NCBI RefSeq assembly: GCF_000236785.1
Contig: NZ_AGUF01000087.1
Coordinates: 1 to 64,000, forward strand
DNA: 64,000 nucleotides
Direction: 5' to 3'
Source: Achromobacter arsenitoxydans SY8
Lineage (GTDB): Bacteria; Pseudomonadota; Gammaproteobacteria; Burkholderiales; Burkholderiaceae_B
How positions within the stretch are numbered: position 1 is the first letter of the stretch; each line of letters starts with the position of its first letter. Of the stretch, positions 36,232 to 44,773 are shown one piece after another. The notes beneath the pieces were generated by a model that saw nothing but the letters and a program-made list of their open reading frames with translations, had not been told where the DNA came from and searched no databases. Position numbers and translations under genes: made by a program.

Positions 36232-37428
36232 CTAGGAGTGCTTGCTGCCGTTGCGGTGGATATCGTGCGTGACGAAGCAGCTGTCCTGCGTGGGACGCGC
36301 CAGGATGCCCGGCTTCTGCAGGGTGTGGCGGATATCCGCCAGGCCTGATTCCCAGTGCTCCCGCATGGCCTCGGTGCCGAATTCGTAGTCCTTGGAGTAG
36401 CGCTCCAGGTGCTTGGATTCGTAGATGAGGTTGATGATGTTGGTGGCCGGGGTGTGGGACAGCTTGCGGATGTCCGCGAGGTCCGGCGCGTTGCGCTCGG
36501 CTTCGGGCAGCCGCTGGAGCAGGCGCTGCAGGCCATGGCGCAGCTTGAGCACGCGGCGCAACTGGTCCGTGACCAGGCGGGTCCGGCTGGAATACTGGAT
36601 GTCCTTTTGCCGTTCGGCGACTTCTTCCAGCGACGTGGGCAGGCCGCCCCGCGCGGGCCAGAGGTCCACCTGGAAGGCCAGCGTGTCGCGCATGGTGTCG
36701 GTGGTCAGCACTTGCGCGAGCGGCGTGTTGGACACGACGCCGCCATCCCAGTAGTGCTCGCCGTCGATCTCCACCGACGGGAACCCGGGCGGCAACGCGC
36801 CCGAGGCCATGATGTGCTCCGGCCCGAGGGTGTCGTGCAGGCTGTCGAAATAGGCGAAGTTGCCCGTGCGCACATTGACGACGCCGAAGCTGGCCCGAAC
36901 CGCGCCGCTATTGAGCAGATCGAAGTCCACGAACTTGCGCAGAGTCGCGGCCAGGGGCGTGGTGTCGTAAAAGCTGGTGGAGGCCGCCCCGTGCCCGTGG
37001 ACCATATACGGCGGCGGCACGCGCGGCTTAAAAAAGCCCGGCTGGCCGGCGAACAGCGCCTGCATTGCCGACAGCTGCCCGTTCATGGCGGGCGAACCGA
37101 AGCCGTAGGGAATGCCTTCGAACAAACCGGCCAGCGATTCGCCCCAGGGCACCGAGGCGAATCCGGCCGGCCGGCAGATGCTTTCCCAGAAGCCGCGCAG
37201 GCGGTCCACCCGCTCGTCTTCCGGAGAGCCCGCGATAATGGCGGCGTTGATGGAGCCGATGGAGATGCCCGAGATCCAGTTGGGCCGGATCCCGGCCTCG
37301 TGCAGGCCCTGGTACACCCCCGCCTGGTAGGACCCAAGCGCCCCGCCGCCCTGCAGCACGAGCGCGACGGTGTCGTAGGCCGGCGTGTCGCCGGTATCTT
37401 CGGCCAGGGCGTTGCGGCGCGTGGTCAT
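36232..37428 (-). CDS. Patatin-like phospholipase with DUF3734 domain
   Basis: 398 residues from MTTRRNALAEDTGDTPAYDT, preceded by AGAGG; the longer open frame upstream only shadows the lipoprotein gene. The patatin domain has the oxyanion loop LVLQGGGALGSYQAGV, the nucleophile in GISIGS and the aspartate in YWDGGVVSN, so the Ser-Asp dyad is intact. The C-terminal 120 residues (VDLWPARGGLPTSLEEVAER onward) match DUF3734. Likely a cytoplasmic or membrane-peripheral acyl hydrolase; substrate unknown. Ten bases follow the DUF4136 gene. Confidence 0.93.
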   Translation of the reverse strand: MTTRRNALAEDTGDTPAYDTVALVLQGGGALGSYQAGVYQGLHEAGIRPNWISGISIGSINAAIIAGSPEDERVDRLRGFWESICRPAGFASVPWGESLAGLFEGIPYGFGSPAMNGQLSAMQALFAGQPGFFKPRVPPPYMVHGHGAASTSFYDTTPLAATLRKFVDFDLLNSGAVRASFGVVNVRTGNFAYFDSLHDTLGPEHIMASGALPPGFPSVEIDGEHYWDGGVVSNTPLAQVLTTDTMRDTLAFQVDLWPARGGLPTSLEEVAERQKDIQYSSRTRLVTDQLRRVLKLRHGLQRLLQRLPEAERNAPDLADIRKLSHTPATNIINLIYESKHLERYSKDYEFGTEAMREHWESGLADIRHTLQKPGILARPTQDSCFVTHDIHRNGSKHS

Positions 37429-37438
37429 GCGGGCGCCT

Positions 37439-38035
37439 CTAGGGCTTGCTCTTGTCCGGCAGTTGCGGGGCGGCGACGCCGGCCCGGAACGGATACTTGG
37501 CGAAGACTTCGGCGACCACCTTGTCCACGTTTTGCGGCGAGCCCGCCGCTTCGGGACTCTGCACTTCCCCGACCGCAACGCCCTCCCAGACCAGTTGCCG
37601 GCGGCGGGCGTCGACCAGGTCGATGTTCAGGGTGCCCTCGGTGTATTGGTACACGTCGTCGCCCCAGCCGTAGCCAGGCCAGCCGCCGTAGAAGCCCGTG
37701 CGGTAGCCGTAGTACGGCCCCATGGGCGCGGGCGCAGGCATGACCTCGGTTTTTTGCTGGAGCTTGGCGCCGAAATTGACCAGCAGGTCGGGATTGGATG
37801 CGCTGTACGTGTAGCCGCGCATTTCCATCTGGCCGCGCGTCGCGCTCTTGAGCCGCTCGGTGAGCAGGCTGCTGTATCCGGCCTTGTCGGTGCCCAGCGG
37901 ATTCATGTAGCCGAAGGTCCGGTACTGCGCGAAATCGGCCTGGTGATCGTAATCGCCCTTGACCGTCGGGCCCGACGCGCAGGCCGCAAGCAATGCCGTC
38001 ATGGAACCCGCCGTCAGCAATTTCAACGCATTCAT
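37439..38035 (-). CDS. DUF4136 lipoprotein
   Basis: 198 residues. A lipoprotein signal ends at ALLAAC (Cys about 19). The DUF4136 core follows (DYDHQADFAQYRTFGYMNPL) and later VYQYTEGTLNIDLVDARRRQ and VWEGVAVGEV. A Gly/Tyr-rich insert GPYYGYRTGFYGGWPGYGWG lies in the middle. Members are envelope lipoproteins of unknown role. It precedes the patatin gene by ten bases and is divergent from modE. Confidence 0.9.
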   Translation of the reverse strand: MNALKLLTAGSMTALLAACASGPTVKGDYDHQADFAQYRTFGYMNPLGTDKAGYSSLLTERLKSATRGQMEMRGYTYSASNPDLLVNFGAKLQQKTEVMPAPAPMGPYYGYRTGFYGGWPGYGWGDDVYQYTEGTLNIDLVDARRRQLVWEGVAVGEVQSPEAAGSPQNVDKVVAEVFAKYPFRAGVAAPQLPDKSKP

Positions 38036-38201
38036 GTCGATCTCCGTGAGTTCTGGCCGTGAACATAGTGCCGCGAAGCTCTCAAAGTTTCAACAGAATC
38101 TCATTCGCAACCGCAAATCGCGGCTGCCGACGGACCGCCGGCAGGCCGCCGGTCCATTACACTTCGTCCTGCCCACCGCAACTGAAGACACCTTTACGGC
38201 A

Positions 38202-38996
38202 ATGCTAGAACTCGACGGCTCAATCTGGTTTCGTTCCGGCGCCCAGACCTGGGGCGGAAAGAATCGCATCGAACTGCTGGCGCAGATCGACGCCACCGGC
38301 TCCATCACGGCGGCGGCACGCGCCGTGGGCATGAGCTACAAGGGCGCCTGGGACGCCATCGACGCGATGAACAACCTGGCCGGCGAACCCCTGGTGCTGC
38401 GGGCGGTCGGCGGCAAGGGCGGCGGCGGCACGCAGCTTACCGACCGGGCGCGCCGCCTGATCGCGACCTTCCGGGCGCTTGAAATCGAGCATCGGAAATT
38501 CATGGAAAACCTGTCGCGCGCCGGACTGGACGCCAGCGGCGATATCGACCTGATGAGGCGATTCATGCTTAAGACCAGCGCGCGCAACAAATTCCTTGGC
38601 ACTGTCATCGGCATCAACCAAGGCGCCGTCAACGACGAAGTCCTGCTGCGGATCGCGGGCGGCCACACCGTCACGGCCACCATCACCCGCGAAAGCACCA
38701 AGGAACTCGGTCTGCAGGTGGGCAAGGAAGCCATCGCGCTGGTGAAGGCGTCCGCGGTAATCGTAGGCGCGCCCGGCCCCGGCCTGCGGCTGTCCGCGCG
38801 CAACCAGCTCAAGGGCAAGATCACCGACGTGCGCCCGGGCGCGGTCAACAGCGAAATCCTGATCGAAATGGACGGCGGCGCCACCATGGCGGCCATCGTC
38901 ACGAATGAAAGCGCCGCGGACCTGAACCTGGGCGTCGGCGCGGAAGCCGTGGCCATCTTCAAGGCCTCCAGCGTAATCCTGGGCGTGCTGGACTAG
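38202..38996 (+). CDS. modE: Molybdate-responsive regulator ModE
   Basis: 264 residues from MLELDGSIWFRSGAQTWGGK. The N-terminal winged helix (RIELLAQIDATGSITAAARA, VGMSYKGAWDAIDAMN) is the ModE type; two TOBE/Mop molybdate-binding repeats follow, SARNKFLGTVIGINQGAVND and SARNQLKGKITDVRPGAVNS. Molybdate-bound ModE represses modABC. It is convergent with modC, 22 bases apart, and a ModE-like operator lies before modA. Confidence 0.97.
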   Translation: MLELDGSIWFRSGAQTWGGKNRIELLAQIDATGSITAAARAVGMSYKGAWDAIDAMNNLAGEPLVLRAVGGKGGGGTQLTDRARRLIATFRALEIEHRKFMENLSRAGLDASGDIDLMRRFMLKTSARNKFLGTVIGINQGAVNDEVLLRIAGGHTVTATITRESTKELGLQVGKEAIALVKASAVIVGAPGPGLRLSARNQLKGKITDVRPGAVNSEILIEMDGGATMAAIVTNESAADLNLGVGAEAVAIFKASSVILGVLD

Positions 38997-39018
38997 GCCT
39001 GCCTTTCCGGGCTGGCCG

Positions 39019-39705
39019 TCAGAGGCCGACGTCGTCGTCGCGGCGGCCCACCCTGCCCTCGCGCACTTCGAAGACTTCGTCGGCCAGCGCCTCGACGTCC
39101 GCAGGATCGTGCGTGATCAGCAGCATGGGCACGTCCAGTTGCCGCTGCAGGGCATTGAGCTCCTGGCGCATCTTTCCGCGCAACTGCGAATCCAGCGCCG
39201 AAAACGGCTCGTCAAGCAACAGGATGTCGGGCTGCAGCATCAGCGCGCGCGCCAGCGCCACACGCTGTTTCTGGCCGCCCGAGATCTCGTTGGGATAGCT
39301 GCCCACGATGGAACCCAATTCAAACGCGTCTACCCAGCGACGGGCCTCAGGCCCGACCTCGCGCCGGGGCGGATTCAGCCAGCCGCGGCGCAGGCCGAAG
39401 GAAATGTTCTGCGCCACCGTCAGGTGCGGAAACAGCGCATAGTCCTGGAACAGGTACGCCACCCGGCGCGACTGCGTGGGCAGGCAGATGCCGGCCTGGC
39501 TGTCGAACAACACGCGGCCGTTGATCTCGATGCGCCCCGCGTCCGGGCGCAGCAGGCCGGCCACGGCGCGCAGGGTCAGGCTCTTGCCCGCCCCCGACGG
39601 GCCGAACAGCGCGATGCGCTTGGCGGTCGAGGTGAACGCCACGTCCAGATCGAACTGGCGGTCGCCCGACACCATGCGCTTGCGGACCTGGATGCCGACG
39701 CTCAT
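39019..39705 (-). CDS. modC: Molybdate ABC transporter ATP-binding protein ModC, short form
   Basis: 228 residues, against about 350 for standard ModC: it has Walker A (GPSGAGKS), the signature ISGGQKQRVALARAL, Walker B ILLLDEPFSALD and the H-loop (LLITHDPADVEALAD), then stops, with no C-terminal TOBE/Mop domain. Molybdate sensing by the importer itself is therefore probably absent and left to ModE. ATGA overlap with modB. Confidence 0.94.
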   Translation of the reverse strand: MSVGIQVRKRMVSGDRQFDLDVAFTSTAKRIALFGPSGAGKSLTLRAVAGLLRPDAGRIEINGRVLFDSQAGICLPTQSRRVAYLFQDYALFPHLTVAQNISFGLRRGWLNPPRREVGPEARRWVDAFELGSIVGSYPNEISGGQKQRVALARALMLQPDILLLDEPFSALDSQLRGKMRQELNALQRQLDVPMLLITHDPADVEALADEVFEVREGRVGRRDDDVGL

Positions 39706-40388
39706 CGCCCGCCTCCGTTGCGTTGGCCCGCGCCGATCGGCACCAGCTTGCCCGCGACCAGCAACACCACGACGCAGGTCACGGACGTGACCAGCACCAG
39801 CATGTTGGCGGTGGCGTCGTCGCCCGCCTGCACGGCTTCGTAGATGGCGACCGACAGGGTCTGCGTGCGGCCCGGCAGGTTGCCGGCGATCATCAGGGTG
39901 GCGCCGAATTCGCCCAGCGCCCGCGCGAACGCCAGCAGCACGCCGGCGGCGATGCCGCGGGCGGCCAGCGGCAGGGTCACGCGGAAAAACACGCCGGCTT
40001 CGCGCACGCCCAGGACGCGCGCCGCATTTTCAAGCTGGCTGTCCACGTTTTCGAACGCGGCCCGCGCGGACTTGAACACCAGCGGAAAAGCCACCACGGA
40101 CGCCGCGATCACGGCGCCCTGCCAGGTGAAGACCAGCTCGATGCCCCACCCCGCCAGCGTTTCGCCGATGATGCCGCGCCGCCCCAGCAGCACCAGCAGG
40201 TAGTAGCCCAGCACAGTGGGCGGCAGCACCAGCGGCAGCGTCAGGATGGCGTCCAGCAGATCGCGGCCCGGCCAGCGCCAGCGGGACAGGCCATAGGCCG
40301 CCGCCGTACCGGCGATAGCCGCCATTAACGTGGCCCAGCCCGCCACTTTCAGGGAAAGCAGCAGGGGGACCCAGACCGGATCACTCAT
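39702..40388 (-). CDS. modB: Molybdate ABC transporter permease ModB
   Basis: 228 residues, five to six helices. The coupling-helix motif that contacts ModC is in VFKSARAAFENVDSQLENAA, RVLGVREAGVFFRVTLPLAA, and the region ALGEFGATLMIAGNLPGRTQ is diagnostic of molybdate permeases. It lies between modA (26 bases) and modC (ATGA overlap). Confidence 0.97.
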   Translation of the reverse strand: MSDPVWVPLLLSLKVAGWATLMAAIAGTAAAYGLSRWRWPGRDLLDAILTLPLVLPPTVLGYYLLVLLGRRGIIGETLAGWGIELVFTWQGAVIAASVVAFPLVFKSARAAFENVDSQLENAARVLGVREAGVFFRVTLPLAARGIAAGVLLAFARALGEFGATLMIAGNLPGRTQTLSVAIYEAVQAGDDATANMLVLVTSVTCVVVLLVAGKLVPIGAGQRNGGGR

Positions 40389-40414
40389 TAATGCCTACGA
40401 TTCAAAACGGCAAC

Positions 40415-41173
40415 TCAGGGCTTCTGGAACCCGTAGCGCGACAGGATTTCCTGGCCGGCGGGCGACAGCACGTAGGCGACGAAGCTCTCGGCTTCCTTGG
40501 CCGCCGCTTCGCGCGTGGTCACCGCAATCGGATAGGTCACCGGCGTTTGCGACGGCACGCGGACGGCCACCTTGACCTTGTCGGGCATGATAGCCGCGTC
40601 GGTCGCGAACACGAAGCCGGCGTCCACTTCGCCGCGCGACACGTAGTCCAGGCTCTGGCGCACGTTCTGGGCCAGCACGCTCTTGGCCTGCACGGCGTCC
40701 CACAGGCCGGCGGCCTCTAGCGCGGCCTGCGTATAGCGGCCCACGGGAACGGAGGCCGGATTGCCGTAGGCGATGCGCTTGACATCCGCGCGCGTCAGGT
40801 CCTTCAGGGCATTGATGCCGGCCTTGCTGTCCGTGGGCACGATCAGCACGATCTGGTTGGCGGCGAAGTCCACGCGCGACGCCGGCTTGACGGCCTTTTC
40901 CGCGACCGCCTTGTCCATTGCCTTCTGGTCGGCCGAGGCGAAGACGTCGGCGGGCGCGCCCTTCACGATCTGCTGCAGCAGCACGTCCGACGCGCCGAAG
41001 TTCAGGATCACCTTGGTGCCGGCGTGCGCCTTCTCGTAGCCCTGCGCCACTTCCTTGAAGGCGTTCGTCAGGCTGGCGGCGGCGGACACCACCAGTTCCC
41101 CGGCGTGGGCGCCGGCGCCCCATGCGGCGGCGAGCGCCAGGGACAGCGCCATGATCGGGCGTTTGTAGGACAT
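40415..41173 (-). CDS. modA: Molybdate-binding periplasmic protein ModA
   Basis: 252 residues from MSYKRPIMALSLALAAAWGA, a signal peptide cleaved near AHAGE; the longer frame upstream is discarded because it would run through the operator. Ligand-pocket segments LVVSAAASLTNAFKEVAQGY, LNFGASDVLLQQIVKGAPAD and FVFATDAAIM are typical of ModA. It delivers molybdate or tungstate to ModB. AGGAGAAG precedes the ATG. Confidence 0.97.
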   Translation of the reverse strand: MSYKRPIMALSLALAAAWGAGAHAGELVVSAAASLTNAFKEVAQGYEKAHAGTKVILNFGASDVLLQQIVKGAPADVFASADQKAMDKAVAEKAVKPASRVDFAANQIVLIVPTDSKAGINALKDLTRADVKRIAYGNPASVPVGRYTQAALEAAGLWDAVQAKSVLAQNVRQSLDYVSRGEVDAGFVFATDAAIMPDKVKVAVRVPSQTPVTYPIAVTTREAAAKEAESFVAYVLSPAGQEILSRYGFQKP

Positions 41174-41207
41174 GCTCTTCTCCTGAGGGAAACCACAGAT
41201 TCGGTAA

Positions 41208-41231
41208 CGAAATATATAGAGGTATATAGCG
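41208..41231 (-). promoter_or_regulatory. ModE-like operator before modA
   Basis: On the minus strand the site reads CGCTATATA CCTC TATATATTTCG: two TATATA boxes four bases apart, bounded by CG. This resembles the CG-n-TATATA half-sites of enterobacterial ModE operators. It lies 35-58 bases before the modA start, over the likely promoter, so ModE-molybdate would block transcription. Confidence 0.7.
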
Positions 41232-41293
41232 CTAGTCAATTTGGCGGTTCGAAGGCGAATTGCGAAAAATCAATGGGAATTTCGGCGCGGGCG

Positions 41294-41644
41294 TCAGCCG
41301 CGCGCGACCGTGGTGACGTGGACGGATTCGGGCGCCAGCGCCGACTGCAGGAAGTCCAGCGCCAATTCGGGCTGCGCCGCGCCGCACATGAAGATGTCCA
41401 GCGCCGCGAACCGGTGCTCCGGCCAGGAATGGATGCTGATGTGGGACTCGCTGAGCATGATGACGCCCGTCACCCCGGCGCCCTCGCCGAAGCGATGGAA
41501 GTGGGCGCTGAGCACCCGCGCGCCGGCGGCGCGCGCCGCCGCGGTCATCTGTTCCTCAAGCGCCTGGACGTCGGTCAGCAGGTCGGCCGCCACGCCGCGA
41601 AAGTCCGCCAGCAGGTGGCGGCCGGGTGTTGCATGCACGGTCAC
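41294..41644 (-). CDS. speD: S-adenosylmethionine decarboxylase proenzyme (class 1B)
   Basis: 116 residues from a GTG that overlaps the stop of the small Ser/Gly-rich gene (GTGA). SpeD makes decarboxylated SAM, the aminopropyl donor for spermidine. The self-cleavage site is intact: SESHISIHSWPE with Ser67 becoming pyruvoyl, His72 and Cys87 (ALDIFMCG), at the same spacing (+5, +20) as Ser63/His68/Cys83 of the Thermotoga enzyme. It is the last gene of the minus arm of the polyamine cluster, whose plus arm encodes a membrane aminopropyltransferase-like enzyme. Confidence 0.95.
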   Translation of the reverse strand: MTVHATPGRHLLADFRGVAADLLTDVQALEEQMTAAARAAGARVLSAHFHRFGEGAGVTGVIMLSESHISIHSWPEHRFAALDIFMCGAAQPELALDFLQSALAPESVHVTTVARG

Positions 41645-41811
41645 TTGTGGGATCCGCCCGACGACCAGCCCGATCCGCCGGAATAGCTGCTGCCCCAGCT
41701 GCTACTGCTGCTACTGCCGCCGCTGACGATGCGCGACCCCGGCGAGCTCGCCCCCGTGGTGGCCAACACGACCACCAGCGCGTAGATCGCATACAAGATC
41801 TTGCCCTTCAT
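41641..41811 (-). CDS. 56-residue secreted or membrane-anchored Ser/Gly-rich protein
   Basis: Starts MKGKILYAIYALVVVLATTG, a hydrophobic segment that could be a signal peptide or anchor, and continues into a low-complexity tail: SGGSSSSSSWGSSYSGGSGW and SSGGSHK. It is packed between the DUF4178 gene (one base after its stop) and speD (GTGA overlap), so it is almost certainly translated. I know no family for it. Its place in a polyamine operon makes it a possible substrate or scaffold, which is speculation. Confidence 0.7.
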   Translation of the reverse strand: MKGKILYAIYALVVVLATTGASSPGSRIVSGGSSSSSSWGSSYSGGSGWSSGGSHK

Positions 41812-41812
41812 G

Positions 41813-43282
41813 CTATTCGTCCTCGCCTGAAAGCTTGTCGGCCAGCAGGGCCGGCAGCCAGAGAAACGCCATGCCGATCACGGCAGGAATGAAGCGGCCC
41901 TCGAAGATGTTGTCGAAATTCAGGAAAACCAAGGCGATCAGCGCGGCCTTGGCCCATTTGCGGTAGCCGCCGGGCTTGTCGCCGGCGGGCATCGCCCGCT
42001 GCTTGCTCAGTTCGGGCCTGTCGAACCATTGGGCCAACTGTGTCGGCGACACCGGCACGGCGGCCGACCAGCCGAGTTCGGTCTCGCCCAGCTCGCGCGT
42101 CAGCTTCAGCGTGCCGACCTTGTAATCGGTGATCCGGGTGCTGTCGCCGGCCTTGACGCGCCAGTTGAACGCGCCCAGCGCCACGTCCACGCGCGAGGTG
42201 TAGTCGTACAGCTTCTGGTACAGCCGGTTGCGCCAGCGCACGCTGGTGGCGTTGTTGTGGCTGGGCCAGGTGTCGCAGACCTGCACGCGCTCCCAGCCCT
42301 CGTCGGTTTCCACCAGCCACACAAATCCCTTGACCGGATTGAACAGCAGGTACTCGATCCAGCTGGACGGTTCCTCGGGGTCGGGGTCGGCGCATTTCAT
42401 CAGGCCGATCAGCGTGTAGCTGACGCCTTCCATCTTGGCCACCGCGCCCAGCGCCAGGGTGGTCCTGATCTTCTGCACCTTGCGCGCCTTTTCGATGACC
42501 TCGGCCGTGGGGCCGGAGCAATCGACCGCCGACGCGCACGACGGGCAGACCACGTGCGTGGCCATCGCGGCCACGAAGGATATCGGGGCGCCGCAATTGG
42601 GGCAGTCCAGGGCCTTGATCTGGCCGCGGAAGCGCCCGGCGGTCTCTTCGACCTGTTCGGGCGTGCGCAGCGAGCCGGCCTGCATCGCGGACAGGTCGAA
42701 GGCCTTGCCGATATAAAGCTCGGGCTGCGGGCCATCGGAAAAATCCAGCGTCAGGAAGGCGTCCAGGCTGCGGTAGTCCGCCACCCTGGCCTGCCAGCCG
42801 TCGCCCGGCACGAACGGCAGTTCGCCCTGCGCCCCGCCGGCCTGGCAGGCGCGCACGTCGGACGCCACGAAGCGCTGGCCGTCCAGTTTCAGTTCATCGC
42901 CCGGCGCAATGTCTTCGAAGGCTGGCATGCCCTGCGTGGTCTTGACCTTGCGGCGCCGGGTCACGGCGTACTGGCCCGAGGCGTCGGACAGCCAGCCATC
43001 GGAGCCGTCTTCGAACCACAGGTACCACTCGTTCCAGAAGCCCTCGTCAAAGCGCAGCTGGATGCGGCCGATGACGTCGAAACGCTTGCCGTCAAAGGCG
43101 CCCGCGGCGCCCAGGCACAGCGGCGAATAGTCCTCCAGGACTTCCGCCGCCTCGCCGATGCGCCGGACCGATTCCGCGTCCTTGAGCAAGGTGCTGCGGC
43201 AGGCGCCGCAAACCGCCATCACCGACGCCGCGGACGTGAACTTGACTGGAGCGCCGCACTGCGGACACAGAACCTGCTGCAT
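41813..43282 (-). CDS. Double zinc-ribbon DUF4178 membrane protein
   Basis: 489 residues with an internal duplication. Zinc ribbon 1 uses Cys6, Cys9, Cys25, Cys28 (CPQC/CGAC); a DUF4178 beta domain follows to about residue 215. Zinc ribbon 2 uses Cys227, Cys230, Cys246, Cys249 (CPNC/CPSC), with a second DUF4178 domain to about 415 (WIEYLLFNPVKGFVWLVETD). Two hydrophobic segments near 445-458 and 466-483 anchor the C-terminus. DUF4178 proteins recur beside DUF350 and polyamine-enzyme genes; their activity is unknown. Nine bases separate it from the SPFH gene. Confidence 0.88.
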   Translation of the reverse strand: MQQVLCPQCGAPVKFTSAASVMAVCGACRSTLLKDAESVRRIGEAAEVLEDYSPLCLGAAGAFDGKRFDVIGRIQLRFDEGFWNEWYLWFEDGSDGWLSDASGQYAVTRRRKVKTTQGMPAFEDIAPGDELKLDGQRFVASDVRACQAGGAQGELPFVPGDGWQARVADYRSLDAFLTLDFSDGPQPELYIGKAFDLSAMQAGSLRTPEQVEETAGRFRGQIKALDCPNCGAPISFVAAMATHVVCPSCASAVDCSGPTAEVIEKARKVQKIRTTLALGAVAKMEGVSYTLIGLMKCADPDPEEPSSWIEYLLFNPVKGFVWLVETDEGWERVQVCDTWPSHNNATSVRWRNRLYQKLYDYTSRVDVALGAFNWRVKAGDSTRITDYKVGTLKLTRELGETELGWSAAVPVSPTQLAQWFDRPELSKQRAMPAGDKPGGYRKWAKAALIALVFLNFDNIFEGRFIPAVIGMAFLWLPALLADKLSGEDE

Positions 43283-43291
43283 GGGGCCTTG

Positions 43292-44320
43292 TTAGCTGGT
43301 GAGTTTCTTCAGCACTTCGGCCTTGGCCGAATCGTAGTCCGCCGGGGTGATCAGGCCCTTGTCCAGCAGGTCCTTCAATTGCTGCAGGCGCTGGACGGGG
43401 TCCGCCTGCGCGCCCGCCGCGGGCTGCGCCGGCTGGGCAGGCTGCTGCGGCTGCCCCTGCGCCGCCACGCCCAGTCCCTGCGCCATGGTCTGGCCCAGGG
43501 CCGCGCCCGCAGCCAGGCCCGCGCCGATGCCGGCGATGCCGCCCTCGTTCTGGGCCGCCAGCGGAATCGACGTGGCGGTCTGGTACTGGGTGAACTTGCC
43601 CAGGTCGCCCGCCATGCCCATGGAGATCCGGGTATCCAGCGCCTTCTGCAGCTCTTCCGGCAGCGACACGTTTTCAACCGTGAAGTTGTCCAGCTTGACG
43701 CCGTAGCGGTCGAACACCGGCGCGAGCTGCTCGGCGATGCTCTGCGACATCAGACCCTGGTTGCCAGCGATGTCCAGGAACGGCACCTTGGCGCTGCCCA
43801 GCGCGGTGGTCATGGCCGCGACCACCATGTTGCGCAGCTGCGCCTCAAGGTCGTCCACCGTGTACTCGTCGCGCGTGCCGCTGATTTCGCGGTAGAACTT
43901 GGCGGGGTCGGAGATCTGGTACGAATACACGCCGAAGGCGCGCAGGCGCACCATGCCGAATTCGCTGTCGCGCAGCGTCACCGGCTGGGCCGTGCCCCAG
44001 CGCCGGCCCAATTGCAGGCGCGTGCTGAAGAAGATGACGTCCGACTTGAAGGGCGACTCGAACAGCTTGTCCCAGTTCTTCAGGTAAGTCAGGATCGGCA
44101 GCGTCTGCGTGGTCAGCTTGTACATGCCGGGGCCGAACACGTCGGCCACCTTGCCTTCGTTGACGAACACCGCCATCTGCGATTCGCGCACGGTCAGGCT
44201 GGCGCCGTACTGGATTTCGAAATCCTGCATCGGATGGCGCCAGGCGAGCACGCCGTCGCGATCCTCGTTCCATTGCAGGATGTCGATGAACTGCTTGCGG
44301 ATGAATGAACCGAGACTCAT
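43292..44320 (-). CDS. SPFH/band-7 protein with C-terminal SHOCT domain (YdjI/virion-core-like)
   Basis: 342 residues from MSLGSFIRKQFIDILQWNED, with a strong AGGAGGA ribosome site that rules out the longer frame. An SPFH-type domain covers about 25-240 (SLTVRESQMAVFVNEGKVAD, NFTVENVSLPEELQKALDTR); a Gly/Ala stretch (IAGIGAGLAAGAALGQTMAQ) and a Gln/Pro linker lead to a SHOCT helix pair (RLQQLKDLLDKGLITPADYD). Members act as oligomeric membrane scaffolds. It lies between the DUF350 and DUF4178 genes. Confidence 0.9.
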   Translation of the reverse strand: MSLGSFIRKQFIDILQWNEDRDGVLAWRHPMQDFEIQYGASLTVRESQMAVFVNEGKVADVFGPGMYKLTTQTLPILTYLKNWDKLFESPFKSDVIFFSTRLQLGRRWGTAQPVTLRDSEFGMVRLRAFGVYSYQISDPAKFYREISGTRDEYTVDDLEAQLRNMVVAAMTTALGSAKVPFLDIAGNQGLMSQSIAEQLAPVFDRYGVKLDNFTVENVSLPEELQKALDTRISMGMAGDLGKFTQYQTATSIPLAAQNEGGIAGIGAGLAAGAALGQTMAQGLGVAAQGQPQQPAQPAQPAAGAQADPVQRLQQLKDLLDKGLITPADYDSAKAEVLKKLTS

Positions 44321-44355
44321 GGAAAGTCCTCCTGTGACGGATCGGATTGCGCGGG

Positions 44356-44742
44356 TCAGGTCAGGCAGGCGGCGTTGACGATGCCGGCCGCCAGGGAAAT
44401 CGCCCCGATCAGGCCGCCCATGGCGATGTTGTTTTCGGCGATGGCGTCGTTCATGCCCCTTATGGCCCTGGTCACGACGATGTAAACGACGATCTGCACC
44501 GCCATCGCCGCCACGCCCCACACCAGGAACATGACGAAGCTGGCATGGACCGCGATGCTGGAGCACAGGGTGAGGCTGAAGCCCACCAGCGCGCCGCCAT
44601 AGGACATGGCCGCGGCGATATTGCCTTCGCGGATGAGGTCGAATTCCTTGTAGTGCGTGACGGCCGTATAGACCATCGTGAATACGCCCAGCATGACGAG
44701 CGCCGAAACGATGTAGATCAGATAGGTCACCGCCGGATGCAT
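44356..44742 (-). CDS. DUF350 (YjfL-like) membrane protein
   Basis: 128 residues from MHPAVTYLIYIVSALVMLGV; GGGAGAAG sits directly before this ATG, so I prefer it to Met 44754. Four helices are expected, with AAAMSYGGALVGFSLTLCSS in the second and ENNIAMGGLIGAISLAAGIV in the last, the repeated DUF350 pattern. E. coli YjfL of this family lies next to a PspA-like protein and a glutathionylspermidine-synthase-like ATP-grasp protein. Function unknown. It heads the minus arm. Confidence 0.92.
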   Translation of the reverse strand: MHPAVTYLIYIVSALVMLGVFTMVYTAVTHYKEFDLIREGNIAAAMSYGGALVGFSLTLCSSIAVHASFVMFLVWGVAAMAVQIVVYIVVTRAIRGMNDAIAENNIAMGGLIGAISLAAGIVNAACLT

Positions 44743-44773
44743 TGCTTCTCCCATTGCCAGCCTCCCAATTGCG

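Noticed and set aside
36168-36536. Minus-strand 122-codon frame overlapping the patatin gene end
   Set aside because: Ser/Thr/Pro/Arg-rich shadow of the patatin C-terminal region in another frame.
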